From the NCBI RefSeq assembly GCF_002434265.1, contig NZ_DJJS01000007.1, forward strand, positions 368,014 through 432,013: a DNA stretch of 64,000 bases, read 5' to 3'. Both the position numbers and the translations under genes were made by a program. Below the pieces are notes generated by a model that made no database searches, was not told the origin of the DNA, and saw nothing but the letters and a program-made list of their open reading frames with translations. Numbering within the stretch: the first letter of the stretch is position 1; the number at the start of each line of letters is the position of its first letter. Shown piece after piece: positions 43,442 to 57,266 of the stretch. Origin of the DNA: Pseudomonas sp. UBA6562 (GTDB lineage Bacteria; Pseudomonadota; Gammaproteobacteria; Pseudomonadales; Pseudomonadaceae).

Positions 43442-44728
43442 TCACACCTTGCCGTTGAACGGCAGCAGCGCCTTGGCCAGCGACCGCAACCGCGCTTTGT
43501 CTTCTTCCAGCGGCAACGCCAATTCGGCACGTTTGAGCAGCAGGCCGGCATGGACCTGGCACTCCCGGCTAAACCGTTCGGGCGCCACGTGCGTGAGGCT
43601 TGCCAGCGCCTTGACGAAGCGGATGTCGATCTCCAGCAACCCCGCGCCGTCGCGGGCGATCAGGGTGAAGAAATCGTCGAACAGGTCCTGCACTTCGATG
43701 CCGCGCACGTGCACCCGGCGGCAGTCCGGTTCGATGCCTTCGGCCGCCGGTGCCTGCAACGCCCAAGCGGAAAAGCAGCGTACGCCGCGGCCGATCACGT
43801 CGATCACCGTGCCGGAGTCGTTGGTGGCCGGCGACAGCGCGCGTGAGGCGATCTCGGCCAGTACCGACAGACCGAAGCGCGGGTCCTGGTCGAACGACCG
43901 ACGCAGGCCGATGGTCAAGGCGGCCAGTATGTCGTCGTCCAGCGCTGCATCGGCCGTGCTGTCCTGGTCCCAGACGATACGGGCCAAGGACGCGCCGACG
44001 TGTACGAAGCTGCCCGGCAGCACATCCAGATAGACCTCGACCCTGTACGCCTTGGCAACGGCGGCCAGGGCGCTCACATCGATGTGCTGGACATAGCCCG
44101 TATCGCCGCTCAGCACCGTGGTGGCGGTGGCCGGCGGGGTGAAATCGCTCGGATAGGCTGCGGCCCCGAGAAACGGCCATTCGGCCCTGCGCCGCAGAGC
44201 GACCAAGGTCGCGCTCTCGACCCGGTCGATGGTTTCGCCGACCCGGCCGAGCTTGGACAGGTGGTCGATCCAGCGCAGCAGCGTGTACACGATCAGGATC
44301 ACCACCAGGATCGTCACCGCAAACAGCACCACGCGTCCTTGAGCCCCATAGGCCCCTGTGCTCAACGCGATGATGCCGACCAGGCTGAACAGGAACGAGC
44401 CGATGAAGGTCGCCAACGCGTTCTGCGTGGTCGAGTCCTCCATCACCAGGGTGGTGGCGCGCGGGGTGACGCCGCTGCTGGCGGCGCTGTAGGCCGAGAC
44501 CATCGTACTCAGCGAAAAGGTGGTCACCGCCAGCATGCTCGACGCGATGATGCCGAGGATCTTGTCCACCGAATCGGCACCCACCTTGGCCGGCAACGAG
44601 GGCGGTACGAAGTCTCTGAAGACGATGGCCAGCAGCGCCGTGGCCACGCCCGCCAGGGAGAACAGCGTGGCGCGGAACCAGAGCCGTTTCGTGGTTTGGC
44701 CTAAAGCCCAGCGCCAGCGAGCGATCAT
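43442..44728 (-). CDS. DUF2254 family membrane protein
   Basis: 428 residues. Four membrane helices lie in the first 150 (ATLFSLAGVATALLAIVF, IIASSMLAVTTFSL, FIGSFLFSLVGIIALST, LFAVTILVVILIVYTLLRWI), then a soluble domain. The pattern DSTTQNALATFIGSFLF and PATNDSGTVIDVIGRG are DUF2254 hallmarks. Function unknown. AAGGT precedes the ATG at 44728. Divergent from the 47-aa acidic protein gene. Confidence 0.9.
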   Translation of the reverse strand: MIARWRWALGQTTKRLWFRATLFSLAGVATALLAIVFRDFVPPSLPAKVGADSVDKILGIIASSMLAVTTFSLSTMVSAYSAASSGVTPRATTLVMEDSTTQNALATFIGSFLFSLVGIIALSTGAYGAQGRVVLFAVTILVVILIVYTLLRWIDHLSKLGRVGETIDRVESATLVALRRRAEWPFLGAAAYPSDFTPPATATTVLSGDTGYVQHIDVSALAAVAKAYRVEVYLDVLPGSFVHVGASLARIVWDQDSTADAALDDDILAALTIGLRRSFDQDPRFGLSVLAEIASRALSPATNDSGTVIDVIGRGVRCFSAWALQAPAAEGIEPDCRRVHVRGIEVQDLFDDFFTLIARDGAGLLEIDIRFVKALASLTHVAPERFSRECQVHAGLLLKRAELALPLEEDKARLRSLAKALLPFNGKV

Positions 44729-44897
44729 GGAGGTTACCTTCGAGATGAGTGCGTTGGCCGATTGAGTGGATTAGCGGCGCGATAGTTTCATTGCCGCCAG
44801 CGAACGAGGACTGCCCCGAGCGCCCCTGGCCGTCTGCGCTTTGGAACATATGGCTGTGCGACCTTCTCCAATGACCCACCCACTGGAGGAAATACCC

Positions 44898-45041
44898 ATG
44901 CAACCGCAAACCGAAGGTCTCGAAGAGCAAGGGCCAAGCAAGGTGCCTTACGTGAACGATCCGCAAAAACCTGCCAACCCCCCGAGCAAAACCGAGGAAG
45001 AAGAGGAGGCAGACGGCGAGGTGGACGCAGAGGCGTATTGA
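44898..45041 (+). CDS. Small acidic protein, 47 aa
   Basis: Begins MQPQTEGLEEQGPSK and has a KTEEEEEADGEVD tail; probably disordered. CTGGAGGAAATACCC is a strong ribosome-binding site, which sets the start at 44898 rather than an earlier in-frame ATG at 44841. Function unknown; similar short acidic proteins are scattered in Pseudomonas genomes. Confidence 0.75.
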   Translation: MQPQTEGLEEQGPSKVPYVNDPQKPANPPSKTEEEEEADGEVDAEAY

Positions 45042-45053
45042 GGCAGCCAGGTA

Positions 45054-45074
45054 ACGCCAGGCCCAGCCTGGCTC
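45054..45074. terminator. Hairpin between convergent genes
   Basis: A short GCCAGG/CCTGGC stem with a small loop lies in the gap between the acidic protein stop and the truncated hydrolase stop; it could end transcripts in both directions. Confidence 0.4.
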
Positions 45075-45077
45075 GCC

Positions 45078-45680
45078 CTAGGCCGGCACAGGACTGAACG
45101 ACAACAAGTCCCTCATGCGACTCCCGGCGCCATTCAGCGATCTGTACCTTTCGTTCGACCAGAGCAGACGGCACAACGCCTCGCGATGCGCCGTCAGGCC
45201 GGCCAGGCCGCGTGCACCGTGGAAGTAGTACTGGTACCACAGCCGTGCCTCGGTTTCGGGCGCGGCGGGCTGCTGACCGTTGGCGATATCCTGGATGTTG
45301 TAGCCCGGCTCGCAGCTCACCAGGCCTACCACGCGCTCCGGCCACAGCGCCGCCACTACGCAGGCCGCGCGTCCGCCCCAGTCGTAGCCGGCAAGTACGG
45401 CCTCAGGCAGGTTCAGCGCATCCATCAATGCCAAGAGATCGGCGCCAAGCGCAGCTTGCTCGCCCGAACGGGGTGTGGCCGTGTCAAGAAAGCGGGTTGC
45501 GCCGTAGCCACGCAGGAAGGGCACGATGCAGCGGCAGCCGGCGGCGGCGAGCAGGTCGGCGACCTCGTCGTAGGCATGGGTGTCGTAGGGAAAGCCGTGC
45601 AGCAGGATGACGACAGGGGCGTCGGCGGCGCCGGTTTCCCGGTAAGCGACGTCGAGGACGCCGGCGTGGATGGTTTTCAT
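45078..45680 (-). CDS. Alpha/beta hydrolase, C-terminally truncated
   Basis: 200 residues where related epoxide-hydrolase-like proteins have about 280-300. The N-terminal half is intact: oxyanion region VVILLHGFPYD, GYGATRFL, and nucleophile elbow AGYDWGGRAA with Asp as nucleophile, the dehalogenase/epoxide hydrolase pattern. After REALCRLLW the sequence changes to an unrelated tail (SNERYRSLNGAGSRMRDLLSF) and ends. The catalytic His and second acid, normally farther on, are missing. A coherent reading is a deletion or rearrangement that removed the 3' end near 45160, leaving a probable pseudogene. Start 45680 is at the first ATG that gives the family N terminus. Confidence 0.78.
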   Translation of the reverse strand: MKTIHAGVLDVAYRETGAADAPVVILLHGFPYDTHAYDEVADLLAAAGCRCIVPFLRGYGATRFLDTATPRSGEQAALGADLLALMDALNLPEAVLAGYDWGGRAACVVAALWPERVVGLVSCEPGYNIQDIANGQQPAAPETEARLWYQYYFHGARGLAGLTAHREALCRLLWSNERYRSLNGAGSRMRDLLSFSPVPA

Positions 45681-45953
45681 GGAGGCCTCGCGTGCGGGTG
45701 TGGGTGGTGTCGCGGCATGGCGCGTGATGGTATGACCTGCGCGAGGGGGTGGATCGTTCACTGCCAGAGAAGCCCTCGAATCGACCAGTGTGGCCGATCT
45801 CGGCTTGGGCACGCCCAGCTTCTGCGGTACTGCTGCAGCCAGCGCCTCTGTGCGACACACCCGAACTGCCAGCTAGCGCGATGGGTCCCATACAGGGCTC
45901 AAAGCTCCAATGTCGAGCGCCCCCTCATTACCGCTTACCGGAGACAGGCACAC

Positions 45954-46103
45954 GTGAAAAAAAGCGAGCTTCCCGAGAAAATCTGCGTGGTCTGCCAGCG
46001 GCCCTTCGTCTGGCGCAAGAAATGGGAGCGCTGCTGGGACGAGGTACGCTACTGCTCCGAACGCTGCCGCCGGCAGCGCAATGCGGCGCAGATGCCGCTC
46101 TAG
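45954..46103 (+). CDS. DUF2256 zinc-ribbon-like protein
   Basis: 49 residues starting at GTG 45954: KICVVCQRPFVWRKKWE then RYCSERCRRQR. Two Cys pairs (CVVC and CSERC) form a small zinc-binding fold; the order with FxWRKKW between is the DUF2256 signature. GGAGA lies about nine bases upstream. Often found beside cryptochrome/photolyase-type genes; none is present here. Function unknown. Confidence 0.88.
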   Translation: MKKSELPEKICVVCQRPFVWRKKWERCWDEVRYCSERCRRQRNAAQMPL

Positions 46104-46269
46104 CGCGGCTGCGAGCCATCACGTCCAGAGAGGCGACAAGGCCGCTCAGGCGGTGAAGGCGCGCGCGACCTTGGCGCGAAACCGTCGATGGTCTCTGCGG
46201 GTATCGATCAGGCGCGCAGAAAAAAGGCGGCAATGTTGAAAATGCCGTAGTGGGTGGAGCTGCCGTCGC

Positions 46270-46575
46270 TCAGATCGTCTTGCCCAGCACCTCGAGCAAC
46301 TGCGCGACCTTTTCTTCGTTACGTTTGTAGTAGGTCCATGGCCCGATGCGCTGCGAAGTCACCAACTGTGCGCGTTGCAGCGCCGCCAGGTAGTTCGAGA
46401 CCGTCGACTGGGACAGTTTGACCCGCTCCTGGATGATGCCCACGCACACGCCGATCTGCTCCGGGTCTGCCTGTTGCTCGGGGAAGTTCTCCCGCGGGTT
46501 CTTCAGCAGGTTGAGGATGGTCAGCCGAGTGGGATTGTCCAGGGCCTTGAGCGCTTCAATGAGATCGATGGGCAT
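46270..46575 (-). CDS. ArsR-family transcriptional regulator
   Basis: 101 residues with a winged helix: ALKALDNPTRLTILNLLKN, then recognition helix VKLSQSTVSNYLAALQRAQLV and a wing with GPWTYYKRNE. The usual metal site ELCVCDL is replaced by EQIGVCVGIIQ, with a single Cys (C44), so a redox or organic-ligand response is more likely than arsenic sensing. It follows the Old Yellow Enzyme gene on the same strand, separated by a perfect 15-bp hairpin. It probably represses that reductase, a frequent pairing in Pseudomonas. Confidence 0.88.
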   Translation of the reverse strand: MPIDLIEALKALDNPTRLTILNLLKNPRENFPEQQADPEQIGVCVGIIQERVKLSQSTVSNYLAALQRAQLVTSQRIGPWTYYKRNEEKVAQLLEVLGKTI

Positions 46576-46630
46576 GACGAGACATAGGTAGCAGGGGAAT
46601 GGGCGCGATGTTACCGGTTTTCGGCACGGT

Positions 46631-46663
46631 GTGCTGCACGCATCCCCAGGATGCGTGCAGCAC
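46631..46663. terminator. Perfect 15-bp hairpin after the reductase gene
   Basis: GTGCTGCACGCATCC pairs perfectly with GGATGCGTGCAGCAC around CCA. It starts six bases after the reductase stop codon (minus strand) and lies upstream of the ArsR gene. No T-run follows, so it may be an attenuator or mRNA-stabilising stem rather than a full terminator. Confidence 0.55.
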
Positions 46664-46668
46664 GTGCT

Positions 46669-47793
46669 TCAACCCTGGTAACGCGGGTAGTCGATGTAGC
46701 CGATTTCAGTACCGCCGTACATGCTGGTGGGATCGACCGGGTTCAGCGGCCAGCCATTGGCGATGCGCGCGGGCAGGTCGGGGTTGGCGATGAACGGCCG
46801 GCCGAAACCGGCGAGGTCCGCCCAGCCGCCCTCGATGGCCGCCGCCGCACGCTCGGCCGTGTACTTGCCGGCATACAGGATGCGCCCGCTGAAGGCTGCG
46901 CGCACCGCTTGGCGGAACGCTGCCGGCAGTTCGGGCGCGCCGTCCCAATCGGCCTCGGCGAGCGAAAGGTAGGCGATGCCCACCTGTTCGAGGATCTTCA
47001 CCGCTTCGACGTAGGTCTGCTGCGGATCGTCTTCCACCAGGCCCAGGTAGGCGCGCGCCTCGTCGGTGGTGGCGAACAGCGGCGAGAAGCGTACGCCCAG
47101 ACGTTCGGCACCGACCACCTCGGCCACCGCTTCGGTGATCTCACGCAGGAAACGCAGGCGGTTGGGCAGGGAACCACCGTATTCGTCGGTGCGCTGGTTG
47201 GTGTGCGCCGAGATGAACTGGTTGACCAGATAACCGTTGGCACAGTGCAGCTCGACGCCGTCGAAGCCGGCCGCCAGCGCATTGCGTGCGGCTTGGGCGT
47301 ACAGTTGCACCAGGTCTTTCACTTCGGCGGTAGACAAGGCCCTAGGCGTGGACGGATCGGCCAGCGCACCGGCACCCGGACCGGTTTCGACAAACACCTG
47401 GACCCGCGTGGTGCCCAGCGCCGACGGCGCGACCGGCGCGTCGCCGTTGGGTTGCAGCGAGGTGTGCGAGACCCGGCCCACGTGCCATAGCTGGGCGAAG
47501 ATCACGCCGCCTTCGGCATGCACGGCCTGGGTGACCTTCTTCCAGCCCTCGATCTGCGCGGCGGTGTGGATGCCGGGGGTCCAGGCGTAGCCCTGGCCGC
47601 GGGGTTCGATCTGGGTGCCTTCGGTGACGATGAAGCCGGCGCTGGCGCGCTGGCGGTAGTAGTCGGCCATCAGGTCGTTGGGCACATCGCCCGGTTGGCT
47701 GCTGCGCGAGCGGGTCAGCGGCGGCATGACGATGCGGTTGCGCAGGGTGTAAGGGCCGAGGGTGGTGGGGGTGAAGAGGCAAGCGTGGTTCAT
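46669..47793 (-). CDS. Old Yellow Enzyme family alkene reductase
   Basis: 374 residues of FMN-binding TIM barrel. TPTTLGPYTLRNRIVMPPLTRSR at the N terminus is classical for NemA/XenB-type enzymes; the substrate-binding pair His/Asn and active Tyr are in ELHCANGYL, followed by HTNQRTDEYGGSLPNRLRF, and GFGRPFIANPDL binds the FMN phosphate. It reduces activated alkenes and often nitro-aromatics or nitrate esters with NAD(P)H. The upstream gap holds a CATATC-N10-GATATG repeat next to the start. The ArsR-type gene downstream is its probable regulator. Confidence 0.93.
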   Translation of the reverse strand: MNHACLFTPTTLGPYTLRNRIVMPPLTRSRSSQPGDVPNDLMADYYRQRASAGFIVTEGTQIEPRGQGYAWTPGIHTAAQIEGWKKVTQAVHAEGGVIFAQLWHVGRVSHTSLQPNGDAPVAPSALGTTRVQVFVETGPGAGALADPSTPRALSTAEVKDLVQLYAQAARNALAAGFDGVELHCANGYLVNQFISAHTNQRTDEYGGSLPNRLRFLREITEAVAEVVGAERLGVRFSPLFATTDEARAYLGLVEDDPQQTYVEAVKILEQVGIAYLSLAEADWDGAPELPAAFRQAVRAAFSGRILYAGKYTAERAAAAIEGGWADLAGFGRPFIANPDLPARIANGWPLNPVDPTSMYGGTEIGYIDYPRYQG

Positions 47794-47805
47794 TTCAAAA
47801 ATCTA

Positions 47806-47827
47806 CATATCGAAAATTACAGATATG
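47806..47827. promoter_or_regulatory. Candidate ArsR-type operator upstream of the reductase
   Basis: CATATC-N10-GATATG, 6-base arms in a very AT-rich stretch, begins 13 bases upstream of the reductase start. AT-rich dyads of this size are usual ArsR-family targets. A further AT-rich tract (about 47925-47960) may contain the promoter. Confidence 0.45.
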
Positions 47828-48073
47828 ACAAGACGTAAGCCCTGTCCAGGTCATGCGGCGGCAGCGAGCGGTAGTGTGCGAGCAACACCGCTCATGGGCG
47901 ACCGAAGGGGCACAGCCTACACGTCATATCTATAAATGCAAATATCCAAATATTTAATTAATGCCTGCGAGCCCGCCGTTGCCTATGAGGCGTCGGCTGC
48001 GCCACCGGATCGACTGACCTCGAACCGTGGGTAGGCGGCTCGACCCGATAGCACCCACGGCAATGCCGGCAAC

Positions 48074-49558
48074 TCAGTCTCCAGGAGCAGGCGGGCTCCC
48101 GGCGCCTGCAGGGGCAACGGCAAGACTGGCCATGCGTACGCCGGACGCGCTACGGGTAGCCGCAGTGGGCGCCAGCCAGCCGCCGCCCAGCGCGGCATAG
48201 AGGTTCACTTCGGTGAGCAATTGCGCCAGCCGGTCGTCGATCAGCCCTTGCTGGGCGGCGAACAGCGCGCGCTGAGCGTCGAGCAAGGTCAGGCGACCGT
48301 CCAGGCCGCTACGGTAGCGGCGCTCGGCCAGCGCGTAATAGCGTAGGTTCGAGGCCACCAGGTCGTGCCGGGCGCGCAGTTGCCGCCGGTAGGTCGAGCG
48401 TGCCGCCAAGCCGTTGGCGACTTCCTGGAACGCGGTCTGGATGGCTTTTTCGTATCCGGCCACCTGAATGTCCTTCTGCAACCGCGCGTAGTCCAGGCTG
48501 GCGCGCAGGCTGCCGGCGTTGAAAATGGGCAGCTTGACCTGGGGTTGGAACAGCCAGGTGCCGCTGTCCGCCGCGAACAGGCCGTTCAGTTGCGGGCTGG
48601 TGCTGCCCGCATCAGCGGTCAGGCTGATGCTGGGAAAGAACGCCGCCCGCGCCGCACCGATGTCGGCATGGGCGGCGCGCAGCTGGTATTCGGCCTGGAG
48701 GATGTCCGGACGACGTTCCAGCAGTTCGGAGGGCACGCCCGCCGACAGGCTGACGATCTGCTCCTGTGCCAGCGGCACGGCGTCCAGGTCGTCGGCTACC
48801 GGCACACCCACCAGAACGCTCAGTTGGTTGAGGTCCTGTGCTACCTGGCGCTTGTAGCGCGCCGCAGCGGCGCGCGTGGTGTCGACGCGGGTGCGGGCCT
48901 GGATGAGGTCCAGTGCCGATACGGTCCCGGTGCGGCGCTGATGGGCGGTCAGGCTCATGTCGCGTTCGTCCACGGCCAGGGTGTCCAGCGCCAGCGCGAG
49001 CGATTCCTGGTCGGCGCGCCAGGTCAGGTAAAGGCTGGCGACGCTGGTCACCAGGCTCAATTGCACGCTGCGCCGGGCCTGGTCGCTGGCCAGATAGGCG
49101 AGCGCCGCCCGGTCGCTGAGGCTGCGCACGCGGCCGAACAGGTCCAACTCGTAAGCGCTGACGCCCAGGGTCGCGGACGACGTCGAGGCGATCGCGCCCT
49201 GGTCGGTGCCGGTCATGCGCCGCGGCAGGTAGCGACGTTGTTCCTGGGCGTCGGCCGACACCTTGGGCCGCAGGTCGGCACGTTGGATGCGGTACTGGGC
49301 ACGGTAGGCTTCCACATTCAGCACGGCGGTGCGCAGGTCGCGGTTGTGGACCAGGGCCGCGTCGATCAATTGGCCCAATGTGGGGTCGAGGAACACTTGG
49401 CGCCAGTCCTGCGCGGCCTGACCCGTACCCTCATCGCGCAGGTAGGCCGGGCCGCTCGGAAACCGCTCGGCCACCGGCGCGGCCGGGCGTCGATAGTCGG
49501 GCGCCAGGGAGCAGCCGCACAGCAGCGCCGCGCACAAGGCCAGGGCCAGCCGAGCCAT
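48074..49558 (-). CDS. NodT-family outer-membrane efflux lipoprotein
   Basis: 494 residues. The lipoprotein signal ends in LCGCS, with lipidated Cys about residue 16, then the TolC-like fold: two repeats with AYRAQYRIQRADLRPKVSADA and AELDLFG-type motif YELDLFGRVRSLSDRAAL, and ERRPDILQAEYQLRAAHADIG. It forms the outer-membrane channel of a tripartite pump. The start is uncertain: ATG 49558 gives a short signal; GTG 49573 and ATG 49594 (inside the end of the LuxR gene) are alternatives. It lies directly downstream of the LuxR-type gene of the lipopeptide locus and is probably the channel for a MacAB-like exporter. Confidence 0.9.
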   Translation of the reverse strand: MARLALALCAALLCGCSLAPDYRRPAAPVAERFPSGPAYLRDEGTGQAAQDWRQVFLDPTLGQLIDAALVHNRDLRTAVLNVEAYRAQYRIQRADLRPKVSADAQEQRRYLPRRMTGTDQGAIASTSSATLGVSAYELDLFGRVRSLSDRAALAYLASDQARRSVQLSLVTSVASLYLTWRADQESLALALDTLAVDERDMSLTAHQRRTGTVSALDLIQARTRVDTTRAAAARYKRQVAQDLNQLSVLVGVPVADDLDAVPLAQEQIVSLSAGVPSELLERRPDILQAEYQLRAAHADIGAARAAFFPSISLTADAGSTSPQLNGLFAADSGTWLFQPQVKLPIFNAGSLRASLDYARLQKDIQVAGYEKAIQTAFQEVANGLAARSTYRRQLRARHDLVASNLRYYALAERRYRSGLDGRLTLLDAQRALFAAQQGLIDDRLAQLLTEVNLYAALGGGWLAPTAATRSASGVRMASLAVAPAGAGSPPAPGD

Positions 49559-49575
49559 CGGCTGTCGTGCCACGC

Positions 49576-50340
49576 TCAAGCGCCCGCCATCCATTTGGCC
49601 AGGCCGTGGCGCCCGCTGACGCCCAGCTTGGCGGTGGCGCGTTTGAGGTAGGTTTCGGCCGAGCTGTTCTTCACGCTCAAACGCTGTGCCATCTCCGGCA
49701 CGGTGGCCCCGGTGAGCAGCCCCAGGCAGATCTCCTGTTCGCGCAGGGACAGTTTCACCGCGTGCTGTGCCAGGCGCTCGGCAAAGGCGCGGCGCAGGGA
49801 GCCGGCGTCCAGGTCGGCGACCTGCGATCCCTGGTCGGCGACGCTATGCGCCAACCATTGCCCATGGTGCTCGACCAACGGCAGTAACGTGTCGGAAAGG
49901 GTCTTGAGCTGTGACAACTCGGCCAGGCTGAACGCCTGCTGTCCTGGCAGGCGCTGGACGCAGATCACCCAGCGGCGGTCGCCGCTGCGCGACACCAGGT
50001 GGCACTGGTGGGCAGTGTGCCGGGTGTGCAATGGCGTCTTGAGCTTGATCAGCAGCGGGTCGTCCATGCGCATGATGCTGGGCAGCAGGGGCGAGCGCGG
50101 GCTGTCGCGACCTGCGACGGGTGAGCCGGCGCTGCCTAGGGCCTTGACCTGGCTGACGCTGGCCTGACCAGGGTCGAGTGTCCACTCGCTGAACTCGAGC
50201 CGGTTGATCGGCACTTGGGCGTCGACCAGGCGCAACATCCGCTCGGCGAAGTCGTGGGCGCCACTGCTGGCGATCAACTCGCCCAGGCGCAGGTACAGCT
50301 CGGGGTCGGGGCGGTATTGCGGGGCGGCGGTGGAGTGCAT
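49576..50340 (-). CDS. psoR: LuxR-type regulator of the lipopeptide synthetase genes
   Basis: 254 residues. The C terminus is a LuxR helix-turn-helix (LSLREQEICLGLLTGATVPEMAQRLSVKNSSAETYLKRATAKLGV); the N-terminal part (1-180) does not show the acyl-homoserine-lactone-binding signature, as in lipopeptide regulators such as PsoR, ViscAR or EtlR. Divergent from the first NRPS gene, with a 383-base promoter region between them holding a 15-base inverted repeat. It probably activates synthesis. The symbol is by context and synthetase prediction, not proof of identity. The NodT gene follows at 17 bases. Confidence 0.85.
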   Translation of the reverse strand: MHSTAAPQYRPDPELYLRLGELIASSGAHDFAERMLRLVDAQVPINRLEFSEWTLDPGQASVSQVKALGSAGSPVAGRDSPRSPLLPSIMRMDDPLLIKLKTPLHTRHTAHQCHLVSRSGDRRWVICVQRLPGQQAFSLAELSQLKTLSDTLLPLVEHHGQWLAHSVADQGSQVADLDAGSLRRAFAERLAQHAVKLSLREQEICLGLLTGATVPEMAQRLSVKNSSAETYLKRATAKLGVSGRHGLAKWMAGA

Positions 50341-50723
50341 GTCCTTATCGTCCTTGATGAGGAGGGTTACGGAGGGGGCAGGTAGTCGGCCCGATGGGCA
50401 GTGGCGGACCTGCCTCTACAGCGCGGGGCCGTTCGAGCGGAGCGAAACATGCAGTAATCAGCGCCCCCTGAACAGGTGGGTCGAGCGGCCGAATCCAGGG
50501 TGATGGCCAGTAGATTGACGCCATAATCCCGGCGACGCTCGACGTGTCCTCAGGCTGGGTCGGATTTGTAGGCCATTGGCCCATGCGACCTATGGCCATT
50601 GGCTTACAAGCATTTCAGCCACCCAGGACAGGACGGCGCATGTCCGGGTTTCGGGGGCCATACACCCAGGCATGGCAGTGCTTGAATCGGGCGATCTCCC
50701 CCTCAGATGGATCTGACCCGCTC
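50341..50723. promoter_or_regulatory. Divergent promoter region of the lipopeptide genes
   Basis: 383 bases between the LuxR-type gene and the first NRPS gene. No gene is seen; the NRPS frame stays open from 50544 but the family N terminus begins at 50724. The only clear element is the inverted repeat at 50566-50609. Confidence 0.55.
50566..50609. promoter_or_regulatory. Inverted repeat, candidate LuxR-type binding site
   Basis: TTGTAGGCCATTGGC at 50566-50580 faces GCCATTGGCTTACAA at 50595-50609: 13 of 15 positions pair, with 14 bases between. GGCCATTGGC is also present as a direct repeat. It lies about 115 bases before the NRPS start codon and 225 from the regulator start. Confidence 0.45.
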
Positions 50724-57074
<6,351 letters not shown>

Positions 57075-57266
57075 CCCCCGCAGGGGCCGGTCGGCGCGGC
57101 GCGCCACCGACAGCCGTACGTGTGCGGGCCCTTGGGCCCGCTCGTTCAGCCGGCTGCCGGCATGCCGCTGTGCGCGGTTGTCCCTGCTTCCCCTGTCAGA
57201 CCGTGCGGTCACGCTCCTTTAGCCTGTCCGCGACTCCTATTTCCAGGCAAAGCAGGATGCTTACCG

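Noticed and set aside
50544..50723. 60-residue N-terminal extension of the first NRPS
   Set aside because: Contains the promoter-region inverted repeat, has no similarity to C-domain N termini, and the family start matches 50724.
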